From positions 682,001-746,000 of the forward strand of contig NZ_CP013655.1 of the NCBI RefSeq assembly GCF_001465345.1: 64,000 nt of DNA, given 5' to 3'. The notes below the pieces were generated by a model, which saw only the letters and a program-made list of their open reading frames with translations, ran no database searches and had not been told where the DNA came from. Of the stretch, positions 9,520 through 19,753 are shown in pieces. The translations under genes were made by a program, and so were the position numbers. How positions within the stretch are numbered: the stretch's first letter is position 1; each line of letters opens with the position of its first letter. This DNA is from Enterococcus rotai. GTDB lineage: Bacteria; Bacillota; Bacilli; Lactobacillales; Enterococcaceae.

Positions 9520-10206
9520 ATGCCAAAATTAGTATTTTCTCGTCATGGACTTAGTGAATGGAATGCATTGAATCAATTTACTGGATGGGCTGACGTAGAT
9601 TTAGCACCAGAAGGTGTTGAAGAAGCAATCGAAGGCGGACGCAAAATCAAAGAAGCTGGAATTGAATTTGATGTAGCCTACACTTCTGTATTAACTCGTG
9701 CTATCAAAACATGTAACTTACTTTTAGAACATTCAGATCAGTTATGGGTTCCTCAAATCAAATCTTGGCGTTTAAACGAACGTCATTATGGTAAATTACA
9801 AGGTTTAAACAAAAAAGAAACTGCTGAAAAGTATGGAGATGACCAAGTACACATTTGGCGCCGTTCTTACGATACATTACCTCCATTGATGGATGCAAAT
9901 GATGAAGGATCAGCTGCAAACGATCGTCGTTATGCAATGCTAGATCAACGTGATGTTCCTGGTGGAGAAAACTTAAAAGTGACTCTAGAACGTGCATTAC
10001 CATTCTGGCAAGATCAAATCGCTCCTGCTTTATTAGACAACAAAACTGTCTTAGTAGCAGCTCACGGTAACTCTTTACGTGCTTTAGCAAAACATATCGA
10101 GGGTATTTCAGATGAAGATATTATGGATCTTGAAATTCCAACAGGTCAACCACTTGTTTATGAATTAAACGATGACCTAACAGTAGCGAAAAAATACTAC
10201 TTATAA
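9520..10206 (+). CDS. gpmA: 2,3-bisphosphoglycerate-dependent phosphoglycerate mutase
   Basis: This 228-residue glycolytic enzyme interconverts 3- and 2-phosphoglycerate. The catalytic histidine is in [12 protein letters not shown] (His near residue 8; the usual RHGxSxWN motif). Also present are [36 protein letters not shown] and the second histidine in [11 protein letters not shown]. It starts at an ATG after AAAGGAGAG. It stands alone between two terminators, with a TACAAT -10 candidate at about 9466. Confidence 0.97.
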   Translation: MPKLVFSRHGLSEWNALNQFTGWADVDLAPEGVEEAIEGGRKIKEAGIEFDVAYTSVLTRAIKTCNLLLEHSDQLWVPQIKSWRLNERHYGKLQGLNKKETAEKYGDDQVHIWRRSYDTLPPLMDANDEGSAANDRRYAMLDQRDVPGGENLKVTLERALPFWQDQIAPALLDNKTVLVAAHGNSLRALAKHIEGISDEDIMDLEIPTGQPLVYELNDDLTVAKKYYL

Positions 10207-10213
10207 AAAAAGT

Positions 10214-10250
10214 AAGACCACTGAAATCATGCAGTTTCAGTGGTCTTTTT
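10214..10250. terminator. Bidirectional terminator between gpmA and the convergent gene
   Basis: GACCACTGAAA pairs with TTTCAGTGGTC over a short loop. A-runs on the left and T-runs on the right allow termination both ways. Confidence 0.85.
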
Positions 10251-10252
10251 AT

Positions 10253-10588
10253 TTAATTTTCTAAACGTTCTTTTAAACGTCCAAGCCATTTCTCAATCAT
10301 TTCACGCTGTGTTACAAATTCAAAATCAGACATATTATAGTGAACATAATATCGTCCGTCTACAAAACGCACCATGATCGAAGATCTTACTTCCTCCTCT
10401 AGCGCATCTTTTTGTAACTCTTCACGGTAAAATATCCAACTTGTTGCTTGAACATCAGTAGATCCCTTTAAATCAGTTTGAACAATTCGACAGATTGTTT
10501 CTATTAAATCCTTTTGTTCTATATTCTTAAAATAAGCGTACCAAAGTGTCCGGTTTTCGGAATATGTTTCATCAAATAACTGCTTCAT
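10253..10588 (-). CDS. Hypothetical protein, 111 residues
   Basis: I do not recognise a family. The 111-residue protein is soluble and charged, rich in Glu, Tyr and Trp (MKQLFDETYSENRTLWYAYF, VRFVDGRYYVHYNMSDFEF). It has no signal peptide or membrane segment and no obvious metal motif. It starts at an ATG preceded by AAGAGGAAAA. It is 31 bases downstream of the alcohol dehydrogenase on the same strand and may be co-transcribed. Codon use resembles its neighbours, so it looks like a resident gene. Confidence 0.65.
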   Translation of the reverse strand: MKQLFDETYSENRTLWYAYFKNIEQKDLIETICRIVQTDLKGSTDVQATSWIFYREELQKDALEEEVRSSIMVRFVDGRYYVHYNMSDFEFVTQREMIEKWLGRLKERLEN

Positions 10589-10619
10589 AGGATTTTTCCT
10601 CTTCTCAAGTCATTTTTTG

Positions 10620-11810
10620 TTAAACAAAACTAGATTCTGTCAAACAGTCACGGTAGATCGCTTCAACATCTGATTCAGTTAACGGAACAAACGCATCTGT
10701 TTTGATCGTACTGTGTGCCACTGCTTGTTTCGCCATTTCTTCAAATTTTTCCTCATCGATCCCAACTGCTGGCAATGTCATCGGAATGTCACACGCTTTG
10801 AAGAAATCATAGGTTGCTTGAATTCCTTTTTTCGCTGCAAGCATCGGATCCTTCTCAATAATTCCCCATACATTATGGGCAAACTGAGCAAATTTAGCGA
10901 CTGTTTGTTCCGAAAGTACATAATTCATCCAACGCGGAGTTAAAATAGCCAAACCGATTCCATGAGTAATATCATAAAAAGCACTTAGCTCATGCTCCAT
11001 TGCATGACAGGACCAAACACCATGTTTCCCGTTTCTTGTCAAACCATTCAACGCTAAGCTGCTTGACCACATCAAATTAGCACGGGCGTCATAATCATCA
11101 GGTGTAACAAGTGCAATTGGACAATTTTTAATCACCGCACGCATCAAGCCTTCTGAAACAAAATCTTGAACGTCGGTGCCTTCTGTTACATTAAAGTAAC
11201 TTTCAAACAAATGACTTAAGATATCCGCAGAACCAGCTGCTGTTTGATACGCTGGTACCGTAAAGGTTGTTGTTGGATCTAAGAAAGAAACTTTTGGCAT
11301 CATCGCAGGGCCACCAACACCTAATTTTTGATTCGTTGCTAAATTTGTGATCACTGCCCCAACGTTCATCTCACTACCTGTCGCAGCTAATGTTAAAATC
11401 GTAACGAGCGGTAAGGCATCCCCTTGAAACCCTTTTCGTCCAGCAATGACTGTCCACGGGTCTTCTTCACTATAAAAACCTGCCGCAACTACTTTGGCAC
11501 AATCGATGGTTGACCCACCACCAACAGCTAAGATCACATCTACATCATGTTCACGACATAATGCCACGCCATGACGAACCGTTTCGATACGAGGATTTGG
11601 TTCAACGCCACTTAATTCCACAACTTTATTTTGATTTTGCCCAAGCAAACCGATTACTTGATCGTACAACCCGTTTCTTTTAATACTTCCGCCACCATAA
11701 ACTAACAATACATTTTTGCCATAAACATTCAACACATCTGTTAATTCTGTTGTTAAACGATCTTTTCCAAAACGAATATCTGTCGGTACGTAAAATCTGA
11801 AATTATCCAA
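10620..11810 (-). CDS. Iron-containing (group III) alcohol dehydrogenase, YqhD/BdhA type
   Basis: This is a NAD(P)H-dependent alcohol or aldehyde reductase of the Fe-ADH family. It has the nucleotide motif LLVYGGGSIKRNG, then VGGGSTIDCAKVVAAG, TLAATGSEMN and the metal-binding histidines in SHLFESYF, HAMEHELSAFYDITHG. About 396 residues is normal. The frame extends to an ATG at 11825, but GGAGG lies inside that extension eight bases before a TTG at 11810. Starting there gives MDNFRFYVPT, like homologues, so I prefer the TTG start. Butanol/aldehyde reduction is the usual role; the substrate is not visible. Confidence 0.88.
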   Translation of the reverse strand: MDNFRFYVPTDIRFGKDRLTTELTDVLNVYGKNVLLVYGGGSIKRNGLYDQVIGLLGQNQNKVVELSGVEPNPRIETVRHGVALCREHDVDVILAVGGGSTIDCAKVVAAGFYSEEDPWTVIAGRKGFQGDALPLVTILTLAATGSEMNVGAVITNLATNQKLGVGGPAMMPKVSFLDPTTTFTVPAYQTAAGSADILSHLFESYFNVTEGTDVQDFVSEGLMRAVIKNCPIALVTPDDYDARANLMWSSSLALNGLTRNGKHGVWSCHAMEHELSAFYDITHGIGLAILTPRWMNYVLSEQTVAKFAQFAHNVWGIIEKDPMLAAKKGIQATYDFFKACDIPMTLPAVGIDEEKFEEMAKQAVAHSTIKTDAFVPLTESDVEAIYRDCLTESSFV

Positions 11811-11905
11811 TAGTTCTTCCTCCATTCAATTTAGGGTTCTTACTCTATGATAGTCCATCAAAAAGGAGTGTCAAGAAATACAGTCACTCGATTAAATTGG
11901 GGTAT

Positions 11906-11941
11906 AAAAACAGCTCCGTCTAGAATCAGGAGCTGTTTTAC
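11906..11941 (-). terminator. Terminator of the deo/nup operon
   Basis: AAACAGCTCC and GGAGCTGTTT form a 10-bp stem 15 bases after the deoD stop. On the minus strand it is followed by a T-rich stretch. Confidence 0.85.
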
Positions 11942-11953
11942 TAATTATTATCA

Positions 11954-12661
11954 TTAACTGTTGATTGCTGTTTCAAGACCAACTTCGATCATATCGTTAA
12001 AGGTTGTTTGGCGTTCTTCAGCAGTTGTTTCTTCACCCGTTACCAAACTATCACTAACGGTCATGATTGCTAAGGCTTGCACATCAAATTTAGCTGCTAA
12101 GTAATATAAGGCTGCAGCTTCCATTTCAATTGCTAAAACACCTAATTTACCTAATTCAAATACACCATCCATGCTATCTTTGTAGAAAACATCATCTGAC
12201 AACACGTTTCCTACATGCGTAACAAAGCCTTTTTCTTTCGCTGTTGTATATGATTTCAACAGCAAATCAAAATCAGCGATTTGCGGGAAATCGTACTTAG
12301 GAAAATCATTACGGATCATTGATGACGGCGTTGCGGCTGCTTGTGCAATCACCAAATCTCTAACTTTCACTTTCTCAGAAATCGAACCACAGGTACCCAC
12401 ACGAATCAATTTTTTCACATCATATGAATTGATCAATTCATGCGCATAAATAGTCGCTGAAGGCATCCCCATTCCTGTTCCTTGAACAGAAACTCGTTCA
12501 CCTTTATAGGTCCCTGTGTAACCTAACATTCCTCTGACCTGATTGTAGCAAACCGGATTTTCTAAAAATGTTTCGGCAATATATTTTGCGCGTAATGGAT
12601 CTCCTGGCAGTAAAATTTTATCTGCGATTTCACCTGGTTTTGCTTCGATATGAACACTCAT
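11954..12661 (-). CDS. deoD: Purine-nucleoside phosphorylase (DeoD type)
   Basis: This 235-residue hexameric phosphorylase cleaves (deoxy)adenosine and other purine nucleosides to base and (deoxy)ribose 1-phosphate. It has [49 protein letters not shown] and [16 protein letters not shown]; the Asp in VSD is the family's catalytic acid. It is last in the salvage operon, 25 bases after punA, and feeds deoB with pentose 1-phosphate. Confidence 0.97.
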   Translation of the reverse strand: MSVHIEAKPGEIADKILLPGDPLRAKYIAETFLENPVCYNQVRGMLGYTGTYKGERVSVQGTGMGMPSATIYAHELINSYDVKKLIRVGTCGSISEKVKVRDLVIAQAAATPSSMIRNDFPKYDFPQIADFDLLLKSYTTAKEKGFVTHVGNVLSDDVFYKDSMDGVFELGKLGVLAIEMEAAALYYLAAKFDVQALAIMTVSDSLVTGEETTAEERQTTFNDMIEVGLETAINS

Positions 12662-12686
12662 ACTTTTTCTCCTTTAATCATACAGT

Positions 12687-13508
12687 TTATAATGCCGCTA
12701 ATGCCGCTTTAACTAATTCTTTAAATTGCCCCTTCACACGCTCTGTCGTCTCCACAACCTCAGCATGATTCAAACTACTTTGCATACCCGCAGCTAAGTT
12801 AGTAATACATGAGATTCCCAGAACTTTCAGCCCACTATGAGCCGCAACAATAACTTCTGAAACGGTCGACATCCCCACCGCATCTGCTCCCATTACACGA
12901 GACATACGAATTTCAGCAGGTGTTTCGTAAGTTGGTCCAGAAAAACCCATATAGACACCTTCCTGCAATGGTACATTTTGCGCTTTCGCTACTTTTCTTG
13001 CTACCTCAGCATACTCTGGTGTATAGGCATGACTCATATCTGGGAAACGCGGACCCATTTCATCCTCATTTTCACCAATCAACGGATTATCGAAAGTAAA
13101 GTTGATATGATCTGTAATCAACATCAAATTCCCTGGTGTAAAGTTCTCATTCACTCCACCAGCAGCGTTTGTTACAATAATAGAATGCGCTCCGATCGCT
13201 GCCATCATACGGACTGGATACGTCACAGTTTGCATTGAATGACCTTCATAATAGTGGAAACGCCCTTGCATTGCTAACACTTTTTTTCCTGAAAGTGTAC
13301 CATAAACTAGTTTACCTGCATGGCCAACAACGGCAGAAACAGCAAAATGGGGAATTTCAGAAAACGGGATAGCAATCGCATCTTCTATTTCATCTGCTAA
13401 TTCGCCTAATCCTGAACCTAAGATCAAACCAAATTCTACTTCCTTAATTCCTTTTTCTTTTAAAAAACTAGTTGTCTCTTTTAACATTTCACTTAGTTTT
13501 GTCATCAT
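12687..13508 (-). CDS. punA: Purine-nucleoside phosphorylase I (trimeric, inosine/guanosine)
   Basis: This 273-residue trimeric PNP has GLILGSGLGELAD, VVGHAGKLVYG, MQGRFHYYEGH, VTNAAGGVN, DHINF and GPTYETPAEIR, then AVGMSTVSEVIVA. It phosphorolyses inosine and guanosine. Together with DeoD it covers all purine nucleosides. It starts at ATG 13508, possibly at the second Met (MTKLSEM). It is seven bases downstream of deoB, so tightly coupled, and cooperates with adenosine deaminase at 24.4 kb, which makes inosine. Confidence 0.96.
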   Translation of the reverse strand: MMTKLSEMLKETTSFLKEKGIKEVEFGLILGSGLGELADEIEDAIAIPFSEIPHFAVSAVVGHAGKLVYGTLSGKKVLAMQGRFHYYEGHSMQTVTYPVRMMAAIGAHSIIVTNAAGGVNENFTPGNLMLITDHINFTFDNPLIGENEDEMGPRFPDMSHAYTPEYAEVARKVAKAQNVPLQEGVYMGFSGPTYETPAEIRMSRVMGADAVGMSTVSEVIVAAHSGLKVLGISCITNLAAGMQSSLNHAEVVETTERVKGQFKELVKAALAAL

Positions 13509-13515
13509 TTTTCTC

Positions 13516-14682
13516 CTATACCAGTTTATTTAAGAAGCTTTCGCCATTTTCAGTTTTTGGAACAGCAAAGTTTTCAGCCACCGTTGCTGAGATATCTGCA
13601 TAATGACCTTGGGGTAAGCTTCCTTGGCCATTCATTTTCTTGCTGTAAACTAATAATGGAACATACTCTCTAGTGTGGTCAGTCCCAGGGAATGTTGGAT
13701 CGTTTCCGTGGTCAGCTGTAATCATTAATAAATCGTCTTCTTCCATTGCATCAATGATTTCAGGAAGTCTTAAATCAAATGCTTCGATTGCATGGGCGTA
13801 TCCTACTACATCACGGCGATGACCATATAACGCATCAAAATCAACTAAGTTTGTAAAACTCAAGCCTTCAAAATCGCGTTTCATTACGTTAAGCAATTGA
13901 TCGACACCGTCCATATTACTTTTCGTACGAACAGAGTCTGTGATCCCTTGACCGTTGAAAATATCATTGATTTTTCCAACAGCAATCACTTCTTTCCCAT
14001 TATCTTTCAAGGAATCTAGGACTGTTTGACCAAATGGATCTAGGGCATAATCATGGCGATTACTTGTTCTAGTAAAATTACCTGGTTCGCCAAGATAAGG
14101 ACGAGCAATAATACGGCCAATCATATAAGGCTCGTCTTTGGTAATATCACGAACATACTGACAAATACGATACAATTCTTCCAAAGGAATGATCTCTTCG
14201 TGAGCTGCGATTTGCAAGACTGGATCAGCTGATGTGTAAACAATCAAATCACCTGTTTCCATTTGATGTGGACCAAAATCGTCGATCACGGCTGTTCCGC
14301 TGTATGGTTTATTACAAACAATTTTACGACCTGAAAATTCTTCGATTTGTTTTAATAATTCTTCTGGAAATCCATCTGGAAATACACGGAAAGGTTTTTG
14401 AATATTCAAACCCATGATCTCCCAGTGCCCTGTCATCGTATCTTTCCCTACTGAAATTTCTTCTAATTTTGTTGCGTAGCCTTTGTGATCCGCAACAGCT
14501 TCTACATTATGCAAAGGCGCGATCGTTCCTAGACCTAGATTTTCTAAATTTGGAATCGTCAAACCGGCTTCTTTTGCGATATGACCTAACGTATCGCTAC
14601 CGACATCACCAAATTTTTCAGCATCAGGCGCTTCCCCGATCCCAACTGAATCCATTACTACTAAATGCACACGTTTAAACAT
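13516..14682 (-). CDS. deoB: Phosphopentomutase
   Basis: This 388-residue alkaline-phosphatase-fold enzyme converts (deoxy)ribose 1-phosphate to the 5-phosphate. It has [14 protein letters not shown] (metal-binding Asp), [10 protein letters not shown] (the phosphorylated Thr), [31 protein letters not shown] and the metal residues in [24 protein letters not shown] two-codon longer start is possible, but AGAAGG is correctly spaced only from the ATG at 14682. The 5-phosphates go to DeoC or the pentose phosphate pathway. Confidence 0.96.
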   Translation of the reverse strand: MFKRVHLVVMDSVGIGEAPDAEKFGDVGSDTLGHIAKEAGLTIPNLENLGLGTIAPLHNVEAVADHKGYATKLEEISVGKDTMTGHWEIMGLNIQKPFRVFPDGFPEELLKQIEEFSGRKIVCNKPYSGTAVIDDFGPHQMETGDLIVYTSADPVLQIAAHEEIIPLEELYRICQYVRDITKDEPYMIGRIIARPYLGEPGNFTRTSNRHDYALDPFGQTVLDSLKDNGKEVIAVGKINDIFNGQGITDSVRTKSNMDGVDQLLNVMKRDFEGLSFTNLVDFDALYGHRRDVVGYAHAIEAFDLRLPEIIDAMEEDDLLMITADHGNDPTFPGTDHTREYVPLLVYSKKMNGQGSLPQGHYADISATVAENFAVPKTENGESFLNKLV

Positions 14683-14756
14683 AACCATCCTTCTTTCTTT
14701 TATTTTGGTTTAAAGCTTTACCTGTTCATTCTGTAAAACTAGTCTGGTAATTATTA

Positions 14757-14803
14757 TAAAAAGGGCATGACTTAAGATAACTTCCCATAGCCCGCCCTTT
14801 TAT
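14757..14803 (-). terminator. Hairpin between nupQ and deoB (partial terminator)
   Basis: AAAGGGC and GCCCTTT flank a 27-base loop; on the minus strand it ends in CCCTTTTTAT. It may lower deoB-punA-deoD expression relative to the transporter, or a second promoter may follow. Confidence 0.5.
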
Positions 14804-14814
14804 ACTTAATTTAT

Positions 14815-15777
14815 TTATTTTGATTTGATATAATTCTTCCCAATAGCTTTTGGACCAGATGCTTTTCCTAAGAAAACGACCAATACGATAATGGTCAACA
14901 CATAAGGTGCCGCTTGTAAATAAACGGCTGGGATTGATGAAATCACTGGTAAGTTTGAGCCAGCAATACTAATATTCTGAGCAAAGCCGAAGAATAATGC
15001 CGCGCCCATCGCACCTAGTGGATTCCATTTACCAAAAATCATCGCTGCCATCGAAATAAATCCTTGTCCAGCAATCGTTGTAACGGCAAAACGTCCAGCA
15101 ATTGTTTGAGCAAAAACGGCTCCCCCGATTCCACCTAAAAATCCAGAAATCAAAACGCCAGCATAACGCATTAGATAAACATTAATTCCAAGAGTATCTG
15201 CTGCTTGTGGATTTTCACCGACTGAACGAAGACGCAAACCAAAGCGCGTTTTGAACAACACAAACCAAGACAAAATTGCGACTAAGATTGCCACAAAAGC
15301 TGGCAAGGTCGTTTGTTTAAAGAATAGATCACCTAGAATCGGAATATCTTTCAAAATAGGGAATGAAAAGTACCCAAATGATTCTGTAATTGTATCCGTT
15401 TGACCTTTTCCGTAAATCACTTTGATCAAGAAAATCCCTAAAGCCGGAGCCATCAAATTGACTACGGTTCCGCTGATGATATGATCGGCTCTTAGATTGA
15501 TCGTTGCAACTGCATGCAATAGCGAGAATAACATCCCGACTACACCACCAACTAAACAAGCAAGCCAAGGTGTTGCTGCACCAAACGTTTCAGCAAATGT
15601 TAAGTTAAATACCACCGAACTGAAAGCACCCATAACCATAATACCTTCAAGACCTACGTTTACAATACCACTACGTTCAGAAAATGTCCCGCCCAAAGCC
15701 GTAAAGACCAAAGGAGTGGAATAAACCAACGTTTGTGTAATAATCGGCGCTAATACAGCGATTAATGCAATATTCAT
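14815..15777 (-). CDS. nupQ: Nucleoside ABC transporter permease (NupQ-like)
   Basis: This 320-residue inner-membrane protein has about eight to nine hydrophobic segments. It shows the family signature FSERSGIVNVGLEGIMVMGA, then LRADHIISGTVVNLMAPALG and the permease loop GENPQAADTLGINVY. It pairs with the adjacent permease and ATPase to import nucleosides across the membrane. It overlaps nupP by one base (stop/start TAATG). Homologous to the BmpA-NupOPQ systems of lactic acid bacteria. Confidence 0.9.
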   Translation of the reverse strand: MNIALIAVLAPIITQTLVYSTPLVFTALGGTFSERSGIVNVGLEGIMVMGAFSSVVFNLTFAETFGAATPWLACLVGGVVGMLFSLLHAVATINLRADHIISGTVVNLMAPALGIFLIKVIYGKGQTDTITESFGYFSFPILKDIPILGDLFFKQTTLPAFVAILVAILSWFVLFKTRFGLRLRSVGENPQAADTLGINVYLMRYAGVLISGFLGGIGGAVFAQTIAGRFAVTTIAGQGFISMAAMIFGKWNPLGAMGAALFFGFAQNISIAGSNLPVISSIPAVYLQAAPYVLTIIVLVVFLGKASGPKAIGKNYIKSK

Positions 15778-16919
15778 TAGATTTTTCCTCCTTCTTGACT
15801 TGTCGGATCTGATTTTCCAACTAATTCTTCAACCACGGCTACTTCTTTTTTGTTACCTGAAGCTTTTGCCAATAAGAAGCGAATCAAATAGCTGATTGCG
15901 ACAAAGAAAATGATCGCAGCAATTACGACATCGACTAATTCGATCGGAACACCAGCACGTAAAGGCATCCCTTGACCGCCAAGTTTCAGTACACTGAAGA
16001 GGATCGCCGACAGGAAGATCCCCACCGAACTACCTGCTCCTAGTAAGGAGATCGCCATTCCATCAAAACCGATACTCAATGAAGAACCTTGAACAAAGAA
16101 GTTCCCAAATGTACCTAATCCAAGAACCACACCACCAAGACCAGCTAAAGTCCCTGAAATGACCATAGACATTACAATAGTTCGTTTACTGCTCATTCCA
16201 GCATATTCTGACGCAAATGGGTTCAATCCAACTGAACGAATTTCATAGCCCAAAGTTGTTTTCTTCATCAGGAACCAAATCAAGACTAAGAAAATAAGTG
16301 CCATAATAATTCCGATATTCAAACGGGAACCACTACTCAGCTCTTTCAAAAAGCCTGTACGTAAACTCGCGTTTTCTCCAATTACTTTGGTCACACCTTT
16401 GTTGCTCATGTAATCTTTTGACATCACATTATTCACAATATGCGTGCTTGTATAAAGGAAAACATAGTTCAACATGATCGTAACGATTACTTCACTTGTG
16501 CCGAAAAATGCACGTAATAAACCAGGAATTGCAGCGGCTGCCGCTCCTGCTAAAGCACCTGCCAAGATCGCTGTTGGCAATACTACTAAACGTGGTGCGT
16601 CCGGCATTGCTAGAGCTACCCAAATACTTGTTACCCAACCACACAACGCTTGCCCTGAAAGCCCGATATTAAAGAATCCAGCAGAGTTTGCTACCGCAAA
16701 TCCTAAAGCTGTAAAAATCAACGGACCCGCTGTTACAAAAATCTCACCGATACTTTTTGGACTTTGAAAAGCAGTCTTAAGCATCGCTTGATAGCCTGCA
16801 ATCGGATCTTGACCTGAAATAAGCATAATAATTGCGCCAAGAATAAATCCCATCAACACTGATAATATAGGAACTAAAATATTCCGTAGTTTTTCTGACC
16901 GATTATTCAACTGCCTCAC
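15777..16919 (-). CDS. nupP: Nucleoside ABC transporter permease (NupP-like)
   Basis: This 380-residue permease has a basic start and about nine to ten membrane helices. Recognisable stretches are GFILGAIIMLISGQDPIAGY, FNIGLSGQALCGW, FFGTSEVIVTIMLNY and RSVGLNPFASEYAGM, the coupling loop. It ends in a charged cytoplasmic tail. It starts inside the end of nupO (17-base overlap), so translation is coupled. Confidence 0.9.
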   Translation of the reverse strand: MRQLNNRSEKLRNILVPILSVLMGFILGAIIMLISGQDPIAGYQAMLKTAFQSPKSIGEIFVTAGPLIFTALGFAVANSAGFFNIGLSGQALCGWVTSIWVALAMPDAPRLVVLPTAILAGALAGAAAAAIPGLLRAFFGTSEVIVTIMLNYVFLYTSTHIVNNVMSKDYMSNKGVTKVIGENASLRTGFLKELSSGSRLNIGIIMALIFLVLIWFLMKKTTLGYEIRSVGLNPFASEYAGMSSKRTIVMSMVISGTLAGLGGVVLGLGTFGNFFVQGSSLSIGFDGMAISLLGAGSSVGIFLSAILFSVLKLGGQGMPLRAGVPIELVDVVIAAIIFFVAISYLIRFLLAKASGNKKEVAVVEELVGKSDPTSQEGGKI

Positions 16920-18477
16920 CTGCCTTTTGATTCAATTCGGCTCTAGCTTCTTCCAATGAGTAACCTGCCATTAAGAGCCCTAATTCATTTTCACTGGTTT
17001 CTTTTGGATCAACGATCCCAACGATTTTCCCTGCATGAATGACAGCAATTCGATCAGAAACATTTAAGATTTCTTCCAGTTCAAAACTAACGACTAATAC
17101 CGCTTTATCTTTATCCCGTTGTTCGATCAACCGCTTATGAATGTACTCGATAGCACCAACATCCAAACCACGAGTCGGTTGAGAAACAATTAGCAAATCT
17201 GGATCGCGATCGACCTCACGAGCGATAATTGCTTTTTGTTGATTCCCACCTGATAATGCTTTAGCTGGAACTAATTCGTTTACTGTACGTACATCATATT
17301 CTTCTATTAACTTGCGCGCATAAGAATTGATTTGGTTGTAATTTAAAACACCGTTGTTACTTAATGGTTTTTTATAGTAGGTTTGCAATGCAATATTCTC
17401 TGCTAGCGTCATATCCAAGATCAACCCATACTTGTGTCGATCTTCTGGTACGTGACCAACACCAGCTTCTGTAATTGCTCGAGGATTTTTATTTGTGATT
17501 GCTTCTCCTCTAAGCTCAACTGAGCCACTTTCAGCTTTACGTAACCCTGTTAGTGCTTGAATCAATTCAGTCTGACCATTGCCATCGATCCCTGCGATCC
17601 CGACTACTTCACCAGCACGTACATCTAAGCTTAAACCTTTAACTGCTTCTAAGCCGCGACTTTCCTTTACCACTAAATCTTTAATCGAAAGAACGACTTC
17701 TTTTGGCTCGGCAGCTTTTTTTTCTGTTTTAAATGAAACAGAACGCCCCACCATCATATCGGCTAATTGTTGTGAAGAGACATCCTTAACATTGACTGTA
17801 TCAATACTTTGACCACGACGGATAACCGTACAACGATCCGCTACTTTTTTGATTTCATCTAATTTATGTGTAATCAAGATAATAGATTTACCTTCTTGAA
17901 CAAGTCCACGCATGATTTCAATCAACTCATCAATTTCTTGCGGCGTTAAAACAGCGGTCGGTTCGTCAAAAATCAATACATCTGCACCACGATACAACGT
18001 TTTCAAAATTTCCACACGTTGTTGAGCACCCACAGAGATATCACGAATATAGGCACCTGGGTCTACTGATAACCCGTACTGTTCTGAAACACGTTTGATT
18101 TCTGCTGTTGCCTTTTTACGGTCTAAAATACCAGCATGTGTTGGTTCACTTCCAAGAACAATATTTTCTGTCACGGTGAATGCATCTACCAACATAAAAT
18201 GTTGATGAACCATCCCAATTCCTAAACGATTCGCTGCAGTCGGTCCATTGATCGTAACTTTTGAACCATTCATAAAAATTTCACCTGATGTTGGTTCTAA
18301 CAAACCAGACAAAATATTCATCAAGGTAGATTTACCCGCACCATTTTCCCCAAGCAATGCATGAATTTCTCCAGGCCGAACAGTTAAGTTGATATTATCA
18401 TTGGCCTTAAATGTTCCAAACTGCTTAGTGATATTACGCATCTCAATTACATAGTTTTCCTGAGCCACATTTTTCAC
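16903..18477 (-). CDS. nupO: Nucleoside ABC transporter ATP-binding protein, two cassettes (NupO-like)
   Basis: This 524-residue protein has two ABC cassettes. The first has Walker A LLGENGAGKSTLM, signature ISVGAQQRVEI and Walker B VLIFDEPTAVL. The second has GIAGIDGNGQTEL, a degenerate Walker A, then LSGGNQQKAIIAREV and LLIVSQPTRGLD, where the Walker B glutamate is replaced by Gln. Such asymmetry is usual in sugar/nucleoside double-cassette ATPases. The ATG follows GAAGTG and lies 178 bases after nupN. Confidence 0.93.
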   Translation of the reverse strand: MKNVAQENYVIEMRNITKQFGTFKANDNINLTVRPGEIHALLGENGAGKSTLMNILSGLLEPTSGEIFMNGSKVTINGPTAANRLGIGMVHQHFMLVDAFTVTENIVLGSEPTHAGILDRKKATAEIKRVSEQYGLSVDPGAYIRDISVGAQQRVEILKTLYRGADVLIFDEPTAVLTPQEIDELIEIMRGLVQEGKSIILITHKLDEIKKVADRCTVIRRGQSIDTVNVKDVSSQQLADMMVGRSVSFKTEKKAAEPKEVVLSIKDLVVKESRGLEAVKGLSLDVRAGEVVGIAGIDGNGQTELIQALTGLRKAESGSVELRGEAITNKNPRAITEAGVGHVPEDRHKYGLILDMTLAENIALQTYYKKPLSNNGVLNYNQINSYARKLIEEYDVRTVNELVPAKALSGGNQQKAIIAREVDRDPDLLIVSQPTRGLDVGAIEYIHKRLIEQRDKDKAVLVVSFELEEILNVSDRIAVIHAGKIVGIVDPKETSENELGLLMAGYSLEEARAELNQKAGEAVE

Positions 18478-18617
18478 TTCCTAACGATTTAATCACTTAC
18501 ACTTACATCCTCTATTAATACGGTACTTCTAAAAAAATAAAGTAGCTTTTAGGCTCTTAAAGAAAGAAAATGAGTTGTCTTTTCATTCGTTTTCTTTCTT
18601 TAAAGGCTTAATAAAAT

Positions 18618-18646
18618 CTTAGCGCTGCTACGAATGCAGCGCTAAG
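18618..18646 (-). terminator. Strong hairpin directly after nupN
   Basis: CTTAGCGCTGC and GCAGCGCTAAG form an 11-bp stem with a 7-base loop, ten bases after the nupN stop and before the ATPase. It probably stabilises the binding-protein mRNA or terminates part of the transcripts, giving excess binding protein. Confidence 0.75.
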
Positions 18647-18655
18647 CAGAAAGTT

Positions 18656-19753
18656 CTATTCTTTTACATCTTTTGGTACTTCAGGAACAGTGATTTTTTC
18701 AGCGATGATTTCTTCTTTTGCTTTATCAACAGCTTTTTGTGCTTCTTCTGATAAATAGCCTTTTGTTAAATCAACACCGCCGTCTTTCAAACCATACACT
18801 AAGTGTTCGCCGCCAGGGAATTTATCTTCTAAGGCACGGTTAGAAATATCTTGTACTGCTGCACCTACACCTTTAAGTGTTGATGTTAAAGTGAAGTTAT
18901 CTTCTTTACCGTCTTTAGTTTTGTATTTACCTTCTTTATCTTGGTCACTATCTACGCCAATAACCCAAACTTTGTCTTTTGAGCCAGTTTCGTTTAAATC
19001 TTTTGCTTCTTGGAAGACACCTTGTCCTGTACCACCTGAAGCGTGGAAGATGATGTCTGCGCCTTTTTGGTACATAGATGCTGCTAAGGCTTTCCCTTTA
19101 GCAGGATCTCCAAATGAAGCAGCGTATTCGATTTCAACTTTGATATCTTTGTTCAACGCTTTGGCAGTGTCGATCACACCTTGGTGGAAACCAGCTTCAA
19201 AACGGTCAATAACCGCGCCTTCTTCACCACCGATAAAGCCAACAGTGTTTGTTTTTGTTGTGTGTGCCGCAGCAACACCAGCTAAGTAAGAAGCTTCTTG
19301 GTCTTTAAATGTTGCAGAAACTACGTTGTCTTTGCCTTCAATAACACTATCAATGATACCAAATTGTGTATCTGGGTTTGCATCTGCTGCTGTACCAATC
19401 GAATCAGCTAATAAGTAGCCGATACCAAAAACTGTTTTAAATCCATTAGAAACAGCTGTATCAATATTTGTTACGTATTCTGAAGCATCGTTTGATTGAA
19501 TGTAATCAAAGCCATCTGCTCCTTTTTTAAGATCATGCTCTTTCCCCCAAGCTTGCAAACCTTCCCAAGCTGATTGGTTAAATGAACGATCATCTACCCC
19601 GCCGATATCAGTAACGATCACAACGCTGTGATCAGCGTCCCCACCTGCTGATTTTCCATCTGTTGAATCTTTTTTACCTCCACCACATGCCGCTAAGGCA
19701 ACTGTTAACGCTAGTGCAGTCAAGCCAAAACCAAATAATTTTGCTTTTTTCAT
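18656..19753 (-). CDS. nupN: BMP-family nucleoside-binding lipoprotein (NupN-like)
   Basis: This 365-residue substrate-binding protein has a lipoprotein signal (TVALAACGGGKK; the cysteine is the lipid site). The BMP fold shows VIVTDIGGVDDRSFNQSAW, GIGYLLADSIG, GFIGGEEGAVIDRFEAGF and IIFHASGGTGQGVFQEA. It captures nucleosides outside the membrane for NupOPQ. It lies in the same transcript as cdd, with a 185-base gap that may hold another promoter. Confidence 0.95.
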   Translation of the reverse strand: MKKAKLFGFGLTALALTVALAACGGGKKDSTDGKSAGGDADHSVVIVTDIGGVDDRSFNQSAWEGLQAWGKEHDLKKGADGFDYIQSNDASEYVTNIDTAVSNGFKTVFGIGYLLADSIGTAADANPDTQFGIIDSVIEGKDNVVSATFKDQEASYLAGVAAAHTTKTNTVGFIGGEEGAVIDRFEAGFHQGVIDTAKALNKDIKVEIEYAASFGDPAKGKALAASMYQKGADIIFHASGGTGQGVFQEAKDLNETGSKDKVWVIGVDSDQDKEGKYKTKDGKEDNFTLTSTLKGVGAAVQDISNRALEDKFPGGEHLVYGLKDGGVDLTKGYLSEEAQKAVDKAKEEIIAEKITVPEVPKDVKE

